Below are positions 8,762-16,876 of a DNA stretch of 64,000 nucleotides, in pieces. A model generated the notes under the pieces. The model did no database searches, was not told where the DNA came from, and saw only the letters and a program-made list of their open reading frames with translations. The translations under genes were made by a program, and so were the position numbers. The stretch covers positions 1 through 64,000 of the forward strand of contig URCP01000003.1 of the NCBI GenBank assembly GCA_900546315.1, written 5' to 3'. The first letter of the stretch is position 1. The number at the start of each line of letters is the position of its first letter. This DNA comes from an uncultured Eubacteriales bacterium. GTDB lineage: Bacteria > Bacillota > Clostridia > Oscillospirales > CAG-272.

Positions 8762-9541
8762 ATGAACAACTCAAAACTCGTGGCGTCAACAATGACTTTC
8801 CGCACGTTCACGCTCGAAAAGGCTCTTGAAAAGCTCGCTGAGGCAGGATTCGACAAGGTCGAACTCTGCACGGTCGGCGACTGGGTGCCGCACTTCGACA
8901 TCGCGAACGCGACCGACAAGTCGATAACAGACTGCGCCGGAATATTCAAGAGAACCGGGATGAAAGCGGTCAGCATAAACATAAGCGGCGATTTCACCGT
9001 GAACCAGCTCGAAAACGGCTACGCGCTCGCAAAAGAGCTCGGCGCGGCAGTCGTCACTTACTGCTGCGGAAACCCGAAACCGGAAATCGGGCGCTCCGAA
9101 CAGCTCAAAGAGCGCGCTGAATTCAACTCAAAGCTCGCCGACCTCGGCGACAAGTACGGGCTGATCTGCTCGATCGAAGCCCCGCACAAGAAATCGCTTG
9201 CCGAAAAGCGTTCCGAAATCGATGAGTACTGGTCAATGCAGGACGAGCGCGTCAGGTGTACGTTTGACACCGCGCACCTGACCTATGCCGGAGAGGATCT
9301 TCTGGACGCGGCGAAGGTTTACGCTCCACGGACCGCGCACGTTCATCTGCGCGACGCTGTGAAAGACAATTCGCTCCTGCGCTACGGCGAGGGCGTGGTG
9401 GATTTCGCGTCGGTCATCAGGATCTTCAAGGACGCCGGGTATTCGCGCTACTACTCGATGGAATACCCGACCGACTCAGACGAAGAGGCGATAGAGAGAC
9501 TCGCCTCTTCAGTAAGTTATCTGTCACAATTCGGAATCTGA
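8762..9541 (+). CDS. Sugar phosphate isomerase/epimerase-like TIM barrel
   Basis: The 259-residue protein belongs to the xylose-isomerase-like/AP endonuclease 2 superfamily. It shows the expected metal ligands: CSIEAPHKKS (Glu), CTFDTAHLTYAGED (Asp and His), HVHLRDA (His) and a final EYPTD (Glu). Such enzymes isomerise or epimerise free or phosphorylated sugars and inosose-type keto-polyols. It begins at ATG 8762, after AGGAGG, 12 bases behind the transporter gene. A structured leader separates it from the next gene. The substrate is not determinable. Confidence 0.82.
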   Translation: MNNSKLVASTMTFRTFTLEKALEKLAEAGFDKVELCTVGDWVPHFDIANATDKSITDCAGIFKRTGMKAVSINISGDFTVNQLENGYALAKELGAAVVTYCCGNPKPEIGRSEQLKERAEFNSKLADLGDKYGLICSIEAPHKKSLAEKRSEIDEYWSMQDERVRCTFDTAHLTYAGEDLLDAAKVYAPRTAHVHLRDAVKDNSLLRYGEGVVDFASVIRIFKDAGYSRYYSMEYPTDSDEEAIERLASSVSYLSQFGI

Positions 9542-9550
9542 AGGGAGAAA

Positions 9551-9572
9551 GTCTGAAAATAAATTTTCAGAC
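9551..9572 (+). repeat. Leader hairpin, copy 1 (GTCTGAAAA type)
   Basis: A perfect 9-bp stem (GTCTGAAAA 9551-9559 with TTTTCAGAC 9564-9572) has a TAAA loop. The same hairpin, and then a TTAGTACGAAAGGTATGGTC segment, recur before the PfkB gene at 15766-15815. A third version lies before the gene starting at 54306. Confidence 0.75.
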
Positions 9573-9575
9573 CAA

Positions 9576-9655
9576 ACAGTTTTGAGGCTTTCACGACATG
9601 GGGCGTGAATTTTGAAAGACGGACAAGCCGTCTTTCAAAACCGCCTCAAAACTGT
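9576..9655 (+). repeat. 80-bp three-way-junction element inside the leader
   Basis: The outer stem is 13 perfect pairs (9576-9588 with 9643-9655). Inside are two more hairpins: 6 bp (9590-9595 with 9604-9609, 8-nt loop) and 13 bp (9610-9622 with 9628-9640, 5-nt loop). Only one base on one side and two on the other are unpaired at the junction. The element is absent from the copy at 15766-15815, where the flanking leader sequence is continuous, so it looks like an insertion. Confidence 0.75.
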
Positions 9656-9684
9656 AAGTTAGTACGAAAGGTATGGTCATAAAA

Positions 9685-10794
9685 ATGAAAAAAGTAAAAA
9701 CCGCAGTCGTAGGGCTTAATCGTGGCTCTGATCTCGCGAGACACATCCTGAACTTTGCGCACAGCCTCGAACTCGTCGCGGTATGTGACCTCGACAAGGC
9801 GAAAGCCGATAAATTCGCGCTTGAAAACAACATTCCCGCTGTCTTTTATTCGCTCGACGAGCTTCTGAAGACTGACGTAGAGGCGGTCGTCCTCGCGACG
9901 CCGATACCCGATCACGCAAACCATGTCGTCGCGGCTCTCGGCGCGGGAAAGCATGTGCTCTCCGAGGTCACCTGCGCGACGACGATGGAGGACTGCCTGC
10001 GCATCGCGAACGCCGTGAAGACCGCGAAGGGCAAGTACATGATGGAGGAGAACTACTGCTACTATCGCCCGCTGACCATCGTTCAGAACATGATCAAAGC
10101 GGGTCTCCTCGGCGACATCTATTACGGCGAGAGCGATTACCTGATGGACTTCCAGCTCCGCCCCGGCTTCCCGGACAAGCTCCAGTCGTGGAGACGAGAG
10201 GTCTATTTCGGGCGTCAGGGGCATCCGTATATCACGCACACTCTGGGTCCGCTCTGTTTCACGATGGGCTCCGACATCAAGACGGTCACATGTATGTCCG
10301 CCGGGCACAGCTTCCCGGAGCTTGCAGCCGACAACACCTGTGTCCTGATGCTCCAGACGAAGGACGGCGGAATGATCAGACTCCGCAACAGCTTCGTCTC
10401 GAGCCGCCCCGATCTCTACACCTACTACAGCGTTCAGGGAACGAAGGGCTGCTATCAGGGACCGCAGGGACCAACCGATTTCCACAAGATACACATCCGC
10501 GGTCTCTGCCGCCCGAACGAGTGGCGCAACGTCTACGATTTCCGCGGCTTCCTTCCGAAGGAGTGGGACATTTTCCCGGAAAACCACTTCGACGACACAA
10601 AGGACAACGGCACTGAGAAGTTCGATATCGGCGCGCCGCTCCTGCTCGAAGCCTTCGCGAACTGCATTATAAACAACACCGAACCGCCGGTCAGCGCGGC
10701 GCGCGCCCTGAACTGGACGGCAGCCGGGCTGCTCTCCGAGGCGTCGGTGAACGGCGGCGGAATTCCGGTCGAGGTTCCGGATTTCGGATTGTAA
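9685..10794 (+). CDS. Gfo/Idh/MocA-family protein, GH109-like (first of pair)
   Basis: About 369 residues. The N-terminal Rossmann fold begins TAVVGLNRGS, and the NAD-site segment reads VLATPIPDHANHV. Instead of the EKP motif of ordinary sugar dehydrogenases it has SEVTCATT. It also has YMMEENYCYYRP and HPYITHTLGPL; these match motifs of NAD-dependent GH109 glycosidases (EVP, MMEN...Y, PTHGLGP). It could thus be an NAD-dependent glycosidase or an oxidoreductase. ATG 9685 (MKKVKTAV) is preferred because ATG 9673 directly abuts the GAAAGG site; the choice is uncertain. It is strongly similar to the next gene, 16 bases downstream. Confidence 0.82.
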   Translation: MKKVKTAVVGLNRGSDLARHILNFAHSLELVAVCDLDKAKADKFALENNIPAVFYSLDELLKTDVEAVVLATPIPDHANHVVAALGAGKHVLSEVTCATTMEDCLRIANAVKTAKGKYMMEENYCYYRPLTIVQNMIKAGLLGDIYYGESDYLMDFQLRPGFPDKLQSWRREVYFGRQGHPYITHTLGPLCFTMGSDIKTVTCMSAGHSFPELAADNTCVLMLQTKDGGMIRLRNSFVSSRPDLYTYYSVQGTKGCYQGPQGPTDFHKIHIRGLCRPNEWRNVYDFRGFLPKEWDIFPENHFDDTKDNGTEKFDIGAPLLLEAFANCIINNTEPPVSAARALNWTAAGLLSEASVNGGGIPVEVPDFGL

Positions 10795-10810
10795 GAAAGG
10801 ATGTTAATCT

Positions 10811-11917
10811 ATGGATAAATTACGAGTCGGAGTCGTCGGATTACAGCGGGGAAGCGTTCACTGCGCGAATTCGGTCGCCTCGGAAAACACAGAACTCGTC
10901 GCGGTCTGCGACATCGACAAGGCAAAGGCGGATCGTTTCGCCGGAAAATACGGCGTCCGCGCGTATTATGATCACCGTGAACTCTGCGCGGCGGATGATA
11001 TCGACGCGGTCATAATGGCGACGCCGATCGACGTCCACGCCGAAACCGTCGTCGACGCGCTGAACGCCGGAAAGCACGTGATGAGCGAGGTCATTGTCGC
11101 GACCACTCTCGACGACATAAGACGTATCGGAGACGCGATAAAGAAGAGCGGAAAAGTGTACATGATGGCGGAAAACTACTGCTACATCCGCCCGCTTCTG
11201 ATAGTTGAGGAGATGATAAAGCGCGGTATGTTCGGCGAGATCTACTACGCCGAGAGCGACTATCTGAAAGATTTTCAGGAATACCACCCGCTCTTCCCGA
11301 ACATAGGCGGCTGGCGTCAGAAGACCTATTTCGGCCGCCGCGGACATCCGTACATCACGCACACGATAGGTCCGCTCCTCCACATCATGAACGAAAAAGT
11401 GACAAAGGTATCCTGCATGGCGTCCGGACGCGCGTTTGATATGCCGGCGGACAGCACCTGCGCGTTGATGCTTGAGACCGAAAAGAAGCATCTGATCAGG
11501 CTCCGCGCGAGCTTTGTCTCTCCCCGCCCGGACAACGTTACCTACTACAGCTTTCAGGGAACGAAAGGCTGCTATCAGGCGCCGCAGGGACCGACCGACT
11601 TCCACAAGGTCTTCATAAAAGATATCTGCAAGCCCGGCGAGTGGAAGAACGTCTACGAATTCAAGGATCTTGTCACGGATGAGTGGAAGAAGTACTGGAA
11701 TCCGGATAACTACGCCGCCGATCTGCCCGACAACGACACATACGCGCTGTATGACTGCGGCGCGCTGATGATGCTCGACAGGTTCGCCGACTGCGTCATG
11801 AACGGCACTCCGGTTCCGGTGTCGTTTGAGGACGCGGCGAACTGGACGGCGGCGGGTCTGCTCTCGGCGGATTCGGTGAACCTCGGCTCGGTGCCGATCG
11901 ACGTTCCGGAATTTTGA
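10811..11917 (+). CDS. Gfo/Idh/MocA-family protein, GH109-like (second of pair)
   Basis: The 368-residue paralogue of the preceding gene has the same architecture: RVGVVGLQRGS, SEVIVATT in place of EKP, MMAENYCYIRPLLIVEEM, GHPYITHTIGPLL and a NAD-fold N-terminus. It has a good GAAAGGA site and starts at ATG 10811. Long matching blocks between the two genes (for example TYYSFQGTKGCYQAPQGPTD versus the equivalent block upstream) show a tandem duplication followed by divergence. A pair of related enzymes could act on two anomers or two linked sugars. It precedes a solute-binding lipoprotein in the operon. Confidence 0.82.
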   Translation: MDKLRVGVVGLQRGSVHCANSVASENTELVAVCDIDKAKADRFAGKYGVRAYYDHRELCAADDIDAVIMATPIDVHAETVVDALNAGKHVMSEVIVATTLDDIRRIGDAIKKSGKVYMMAENYCYIRPLLIVEEMIKRGMFGEIYYAESDYLKDFQEYHPLFPNIGGWRQKTYFGRRGHPYITHTIGPLLHIMNEKVTKVSCMASGRAFDMPADSTCALMLETEKKHLIRLRASFVSPRPDNVTYYSFQGTKGCYQAPQGPTDFHKVFIKDICKPGEWKNVYEFKDLVTDEWKKYWNPDNYAADLPDNDTYALYDCGALMMLDRFADCVMNGTPVPVSFEDAANWTAAGLLSADSVNLGSVPIDVPEF

Positions 11918-11935
11918 ATAAAGGAGATACCACTG

Positions 11936-13405
11936 ATGAAAAACAGAACAAGAACCCGATTCACATTCATACTCTCGCTGATCCTTGCGTCCTCGGCACT
12001 GTTTTCCTGCGGAGGCGAAACGAAAGAAGCGTCCGGGACGACAGCAAGTGACACGACGTCCGATGCTGTTACCTCTGAGCTCTCGATTGAGGATCAACGC
12101 AAGCTGATTGACGACGAGCTTCCGGAGATGGACTTCGGCGGAGATACCTTCAACATCACCGTCAACACCTTTTGTCAGGACGGATTCATCAGTGAAGAGC
12201 TTAACGGCGACGTGCTGTCTGACGCTATATATCATCGCAACAAGACGGTCGAAGACAGATTCAACGTGAAGCTCAACTTTATCACTGGGTACTACGGCGA
12301 CCTCGCGAGCGCCGTGCGGGCGTCCGTTACCGCCGGGGACGACGAATACCAGCTGCTGACCCAGCACGCGACAACGGCTAACGGATGGGTATCTGCGGGT
12401 ATTCTCACAAACTGGTACGATATAAATTACATTGACTTCGAGAAACCGTGGTGGTCTCCGAGTACGCGCGAGGACCTGACATATAATGGCAAGGCGTTCT
12501 TCGCGGTCGGAGATTTCTCGCTGACCTCTATCGGACGAACCTTCTCGATCTACTATGACAAGGTTTATGCGGAATCCTATCAGCTTCCGGATATGTATCA
12601 ACTGGTGCGCGACGGTAAGTGGACGATAGACAAGCTCTCCGAGCTCACGAAGGACGTATATACCGACCTTAACAATGACGGAAAGCGCGACTTCGAGGAT
12701 TTCTACGGCTATTCGACGGCGACAAGCAGTCCGTGCGCGTTTCTGTTCACGTCCGGCGTCAAGATCATTCATGACGGCGAGCTTGTGCTCGACGTTGAAA
12801 GAACCGCTGATGTCATCTCAAAGGCAATAAGTCTCTGCCGGGTCAATCAGGGAACATTTTATGACTTGAAGTACAAGAACGCCGCCGGCAATGACAACTA
12901 CGCCGGAATCGAGAAAATGGCTGAGGGAACGACTCTCTTCGCCACCGCGCTGCTCGAGTCGGGAATAACCTATCTCCGCGATTACGAAAACGATTACGGG
13001 ATACTGCCGTATCCGAAATTTAACGAGGAGCAGAACGATTATATCCAGTTCGTCGACGGCGGCGTCACGATAATGGCCGTCCCTAAGACTGTTGCCGACA
13101 CAGATCGGGCAGGAATCATTGCCGAAGCGCTCTGTGCCGAAACTTACAAAAATGTGATCCCGATCTACTACGAAACCGTACTCAAAACAAAGGGCGCTCG
13201 CGACGAGGAATCGATAGAGATGATAGACTTCATCATCTCGAAGCGCGTATTCGATTTCGGCTTCGTGTTCGATGGCTGGAAAGGTTTCGGTTTCGTTGTC
13301 AATGACTGTGTCAGGGCGAAAGACCCGAATTTCGCGTCGTACTACGCAAAGAACATAAACAAGGTCACGGCTCATTACAACGAGATTCTGGCTTGCTTCG
13401 AATAA
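11936..13405 (+). CDS. Extracellular solute-binding lipoprotein
   Basis: The 489-residue lipoprotein begins at ATG 11936 after AAGGAG and has a signal peptide ending LFSC. A low-complexity Thr/Ser linker follows, then a bacterial extracellular solute-binding domain of the ABC carbohydrate importer type. It carries an EF-hand/dockerin-like acidic loop, DLNNDGKRDFED, followed by FYGY, a feature also seen in the paralogue at the start of the window. It closes the operon with the GH109-like genes. No permease genes accompany it, so it may feed a transporter encoded elsewhere. A large palindrome follows its stop codon. Confidence 0.85.
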   Translation: MKNRTRTRFTFILSLILASSALFSCGGETKEASGTTASDTTSDAVTSELSIEDQRKLIDDELPEMDFGGDTFNITVNTFCQDGFISEELNGDVLSDAIYHRNKTVEDRFNVKLNFITGYYGDLASAVRASVTAGDDEYQLLTQHATTANGWVSAGILTNWYDINYIDFEKPWWSPSTREDLTYNGKAFFAVGDFSLTSIGRTFSIYYDKVYAESYQLPDMYQLVRDGKWTIDKLSELTKDVYTDLNNDGKRDFEDFYGYSTATSSPCAFLFTSGVKIIHDGELVLDVERTADVISKAISLCRVNQGTFYDLKYKNAAGNDNYAGIEKMAEGTTLFATALLESGITYLRDYENDYGILPYPKFNEEQNDYIQFVDGGVTIMAVPKTVADTDRAGIIAEALCAETYKNVIPIYYETVLKTKGARDEESIEMIDFIISKRVFDFGFVFDGWKGFGFVVNDCVRAKDPNFASYYAKNINKVTAHYNEILACFE

Positions 13406-13414
13406 AAACGAAAA

Positions 13415-13555
13415 GGGACTGTCGCATTTAAGGGAAATATTTCCATTTTCATGGCATTATGCACAATAATTCAAGTTTACCAATATGGTATGGACCTCGA
13501 AAATTGTTCATATTGACCATCAAATGGAAGTGATTTCCAAACTTGCGACAGCCCC
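13415..13555. repeat. 141-bp imperfect palindrome between convergent genes, MITE-like or double terminator
   Basis: The ends GGGACTGTCGCA (13415-13426) and TGCGACAGCCCC (13544-13555) pair with one mismatch. Inward of them the arms continue to pair imperfectly (TTTCCATTTTCATGG with CATCAAATGGAAG, and CACAATAATTC with GAAAATTGTTC). TTTTTT follows the right end and AAAA precedes the left end, so it should terminate transcription in both directions. Its length and the imperfect long arms are unlike a simple terminator and suggest a small non-autonomous element. Confidence 0.6.
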
Positions 13556-13563
13556 GTGTTTTT

Positions 13564-14706
13564 TCATATCATCAGAAATCTTCCGAAAGCAATATCAGCC
13601 GCCGCCCTCACTTTCATATCGGGACCGGAGAACGCCGGAAGGACCTTGATTCTCTGAATATTTCTCCGGATCGTCCGGCTGTTTATGATGTCCTCCATCT
13701 TGTACATGACGCGCTCGACGCCATAGAGAATATCTCCCGCGAGAAGCACGGTATCAATATTCACGAGATTCGCCGCGCTGACTATTCCCGACGCGAGATA
13801 CTCGCACTCGCGGTCGATTATGTCCGCCGCCTCACCGGAATCCGAGTCGACCACCTCATTCCAGCTGTCGAACGAAGTCCCCTTCAGAAGCGCCGGTATC
13901 GCGGCGTATGTCTCAAGACAGCCGTAATTCCCGCAGCTGCACCTCTCTCCCTTGAAGCTTATCGAAATATGCCCGAACTCACCGGCAGACCCACCAAGCC
14001 CGAGCAGAACATGACCGCCAGACACAATCCCGGCACCGACGCCGCTGTCAACAAGAAGGAGCATATAATCCTCGCTGCCGCCGGTCCCGGGCTTTTTGTA
14101 ATTGTATCTCGCGAGACAGGATGTGTTGTTCTCAAGGTACACCGGCATATCTGTCCTGCACTTGAGATAATCGACAATAGCGGTATTGTGCCAGAGATCA
14201 AAGCGCGGCGGATTCAGTATCCGTCCGCTTTTTTCGTCGAGAGGTCCGGGAGCCGAGAGTCCGAGACCTATGATGCGCTCAGGGGCTACCCCGCTCTCAT
14301 ATATCATGTCGTCAACGGCGTCGACCAGCGGGTCAAGCTTATCACCGGCACGGAACCCGGAGAGATGCAGTCTGCGCTTCGCGGCAACCTCTCCGCAGAT
14401 ATCGACTATTCCGGCGGTGCATCCATCGCGGTTCAGATACACTCCCACGGCGAAGCTGCGCCCTTCCCGCATTCTCAGATATGATGAATTCTTTTTCTTG
14501 CGGGCATTTTCGGGCGCGCCGTCCATCTCTTCTATGAATCCCTCGTCAAGCAGCTCATCAGCTATCAGCGAGACCGCCGTTCTGGAAAGCCCTGTGGCCT
14601 TAACGATCGAGCTCCTTGTCGTCGGCGCGGCACGAAGAATGTGCAGAAATGTCCTCCGGTTATAGTCCTTTATATAATCAGCGTTGCGTGGGGTTGCCAT
14701 CGTCAA
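13564..14706 (-). CDS. ROK-family transcriptional repressor
   Basis: The 380-residue protein has an N-terminal winged helix-turn-helix (NRRTFLHILRAAPTTRSSIV, then TGLSRTAVSLIADELLDEG). A ROK sugar-kinase-like domain follows, with LLLVDSGVGAGIV, the ROK signature GGSAGEFGHI and the zinc motif CSCGNYGCLE. Such proteins repress sugar operons and are released by a sugar ligand. The start is TTG 14706, six bases after AAGGA; ATG 14700 is the alternative. It is divergent from the epimerase-PfkB-HAD operon at 14889, its probable target, with the promoters 60 bases apart. Confidence 0.88.
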   Translation of the reverse strand: MTMATPRNADYIKDYNRRTFLHILRAAPTTRSSIVKATGLSRTAVSLIADELLDEGFIEEMDGAPENARKKKNSSYLRMREGRSFAVGVYLNRDGCTAGIVDICGEVAAKRRLHLSGFRAGDKLDPLVDAVDDMIYESGVAPERIIGLGLSAPGPLDEKSGRILNPPRFDLWHNTAIVDYLKCRTDMPVYLENNTSCLARYNYKKPGTGGSEDYMLLLVDSGVGAGIVSGGHVLLGLGGSAGEFGHISISFKGERCSCGNYGCLETYAAIPALLKGTSFDSWNEVVDSDSGEAADIIDRECEYLASGIVSAANLVNIDTVLLAGDILYGVERVMYKMEDIINSRTIRRNIQRIKVLPAFSGPDMKVRAAADIAFGRFLMI

Positions 14707-14740
14707 AAACTATCCTTTCATTTCTAATCTAAATAATTAT

Positions 14741-14769
14741 ATGATACCATATAATCTCCTGTTTGTCAA
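14741..14769 (-). promoter_or_regulatory. Promoter of the ROK repressor gene
   Basis: Minus strand: TTGACA (14764-14769), 17 nt, TATCAT (14741-14746). Confidence 0.75.
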
Positions 14770-14827
14770 GACATTTTATGGCAGTGACGTCTCAATATAA
14801 TTCCACTTTATATTTTTGTAATACAAC

Positions 14828-14856
14828 TTAACAAATAATATCAAATGCGATATAAT
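14828..14856 (+). promoter_or_regulatory. Promoter of the epimerase-PfkB-HAD-GH38 operon
   Basis: TTAACA (14828-14833), 17 nt, TATAAT (14851-14856), 33 bases before the TTG start at 14889. The AT-rich space between the divergent promoters is the likely ROK operator region, but I see no clean inverted repeat that identifies the site. Confidence 0.75.
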
Positions 14857-14888
14857 AAAAGCGACAATTAATTGAGGAAGCTTTTGAT

Positions 14889-15752
14889 TTGAATTTCATG
14901 CGTATAAATAACAGAACGCTCTCGGCTTTGGTGAACCGTCACGGCGCCGAACTGACCGCGCTTATGCGATCCGGAACAGATTATCTGTGGTCGGGCGACG
15001 CGAGGGTCTGGGGGCAGATTTCGCCGCTACTCTTTCCGATAGTCGGCAGACAGATCGGCGACTCCTACTCATATAACGGCAAGAACTACCATATGCCTCG
15101 GCACGGATTCGCGATGGATATGGATTTTGAGTTTTCAAACCAGACAGACAGCTCGGTGGAACTGCCATTCAGCTCCTCGTCTGAAAGCGGTCTGCGGGAA
15201 ATATACCCGTTTGATTTTTCACTGAGGTCGGTCTTCTCGTTTGAGAACGACACGCTTATAGTACGGCGGATCGTTTGGAACACCGGCGATACGGAAATGC
15301 TCTTTTCGCTCGGAGAGCACACCGGATTCCGCCTTCCGGTCGGGAACGAAAAATTTGAGGATTGTTACCTTGAATTCTCCACGGACGAGGATCTCGACAG
15401 ATATTATCTCGACGACGAGATAATCGTCGGGAACGAGGACTACCTTCACGGGCGGGTCATCCCAATTACGCGTGAGCTTTTTGACCGCGGCGCGCTGATA
15501 TTCAAGAATCCGCGCTCGGACTCGATCGCGCTGAAGAGCCGCCATGACGGGCACTCGGTCAGAGTCTCTCTTAGCGGCTGGAACAACCTCGGAATCTGGG
15601 CAAAGCCCGGCGCCGACTATTTCTGCATTGAACCGTGGAACGGAATAGCGTCCTCCGCGGGAGCTTCGGACAGGCTTGATGAAAAAGACAGAATCCGCCG
15701 CCTCGCGCCGCAGCAAAGCGAGACATTCGTGATGAGAATAACCATAAAATAA
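14889..15752 (+). CDS. Aldose 1-epimerase (LacX-like)
   Basis: The 287-residue beta-sandwich mutarotase begins ALVNRHGAELTALM, with PLLFPIVGR, YHMPRHGFAMDMDFE (the catalytic-type histidine), EHTGFRLP and FCIEPWNG (the catalytic-type glutamate). These are typical of LacX-like galactose mutarotase family proteins, which interconvert sugar anomers. The start is TTG 14889, ten bases after GAGGA; ATG 14898 is possible. It opens the operon controlled by the divergent ROK repressor. The hairpin leader (copy 2) separates it from the kinase gene. Confidence 0.82.
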   Translation: MNFMRINNRTLSALVNRHGAELTALMRSGTDYLWSGDARVWGQISPLLFPIVGRQIGDSYSYNGKNYHMPRHGFAMDMDFEFSNQTDSSVELPFSSSSESGLREIYPFDFSLRSVFSFENDTLIVRRIVWNTGDTEMLFSLGEHTGFRLPVGNEKFEDCYLEFSTDEDLDRYYLDDEIIVGNEDYLHGRVIPITRELFDRGALIFKNPRSDSIALKSRHDGHSVRVSLSGWNNLGIWAKPGADYFCIEPWNGIASSAGASDRLDEKDRIRRLAPQQSETFVMRITIK

Positions 15753-15765
15753 ATGGAGGACATAA

Positions 15766-15815
15766 GTCTGAAAGTAAATTTTCAGACCAAACAATTAGTA
15801 CGAAAGGTATGGTCA
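15766..15815 (+). repeat. Leader hairpin, copy 2, before the PfkB gene
   Basis: The stem GTCTGAAA (15766-15773) with TTTCAGAC (15780-15787) is followed by CCAAACAATTAGTACGAAAG and then GTATGGTCAT. Apart from two substitutions this equals the leader at 9551-9680 without the 80-bp three-way-junction insert. Confidence 0.75.
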
Positions 15816-16876
15816 TGAGAATGAAGATAAGTGAAATACTTGAATACACGGAATTCAGGAGCTTTCTCAACAGGGCAAAGACGGTGAAGACGCTTCTCAT
15901 CGGCGACATCTGCACTGATATATACTGGAGCTGCGACATGACAAAGAGCCGCCTCTCGCGTGAGACGCCGCATTTTCCGCTCCCGGTCGTGCGGGAGCGT
16001 ATGTCGCTCGGCGCGGGCGGAAACGCCGCCGGGTGTATAAAGTCGCTCGGGGTCAGCGACCTGTCGGTAATCGGAGTGGTCCGGAACGACTGGAGAGGCG
16101 AGTGCCTGCGCCGTCTGCTCGCGGAGCGCGGCATCCCGGACGACTCGGTAATAACCGAAAGAACCGGATTCACGAACGCTTATATAAAACCGATGAAGTT
16201 CGTTTTTTCCGGAGAGGAGGTCGAGAGCGCGAGGCTTGACTTCGAGAACGAGCTGCCGATATCCCCGGAGACCGAGGAGAAAGTGATCGCAAAGCTGCGC
16301 GAAAAGGCGGCGGACGCTGACATACTCGTCGTCTGCGATCAGTTCAGGAACGGAATAATCACAGACCGCGTGACAGACGAAATAACCTCGATAGCCGCGT
16401 CCGGGAAGCCCATCGTAGTTGACAGCCGGACAAGAATAGACAAGTTCAGAGGCTGCATACTGAAGCCGAATGAGGTCGAGTGCGCGGCGGCGCTCGGTAA
16501 AACTCCGGACAGAAACGCCGATATAAGCGAATACGCCCTCATCGCGAAGGAGCTCTCGGACAAGATGGGCTCGGGTGTGTGCATGACCGTCGGAGACAAG
16601 GGCAGCATAACGGTTAATGGTTCCGCGAAGCTGATTCCCGCCGTCGCGATAAAACCGCCGTTTGACGTTGTCGGCGCGGGGGATTGTTTTCTGTCGGCGT
16701 TCTCGACCGCGGTAGCCGCGGGGTTCCCGTTTGAAAAGGCGGCACTTTTCGGGAACATGGCGTCGTCGATCGTCGTGAAAAAGATCGGCACCACCGGCTC
16801 GGCATCGCCCGAAGAGCTTGAAACGACATATGCGGAACGAGAAGTTAATTCGGAGAAAGGTATCATGAACATATGA
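15815..16876 (+). CDS. PfkB-family sugar kinase, heptose-7-phosphate-kinase-like
   Basis: About 353 residues. The N-terminal kinase motif is LLIGDICTDIYW, followed by the substrate loop SLGAGGNAAGCIKSLG and the ATP-site signature FDVVGAGDCFLSAF with the catalytic Asp. The closest resemblance is to the kinase half of HldE/RfaE (D-glycero-beta-D-manno-heptose 7-phosphate kinase), supported by the adjoining HAD phosphatase. Other ribokinase-family sugars remain possible. Three ATGs (15809, 15815, 15821) are in frame; 15815 has the best spacing from AAAGG. The stop codon overlaps the next gene's ATG (ATGA). Confidence 0.8.
   Translation: MRMKISEILEYTEFRSFLNRAKTVKTLLIGDICTDIYWSCDMTKSRLSRETPHFPLPVVRERMSLGAGGNAAGCIKSLGVSDLSVIGVVRNDWRGECLRRLLAERGIPDDSVITERTGFTNAYIKPMKFVFSGEEVESARLDFENELPISPETEEKVIAKLREKAADADILVVCDQFRNGIITDRVTDEITSIAASGKPIVVDSRTRIDKFRGCILKPNEVECAAALGKTPDRNADISEYALIAKELSDKMGSGVCMTVGDKGSITVNGSAKLIPAVAIKPPFDVVGAGDCFLSAFSTAVAAGFPFEKAALFGNMASSIVVKKIGTTGSASPEELETTYAEREVNSEKGIMNI

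Noticed and set aside
10841..12772. A 643-codon open frame on the minus strand opposite the second GH109-like gene and the binding protein
   Set aside because: It is an antisense shadow of GC-rich genes. Its translation is arginine/valine-rich without a fold or a ribosome site, and the plus-strand genes are well supported.
15754..15817. A 20-codon frame through leader copy 2 (MEDISLKVNFQTKQLVRKVW...)
   Set aside because: The homologous leader at 9551 has a stop in the equivalent frame and copy 3 does not encode the same peptide, so conservation is at the DNA/RNA level.
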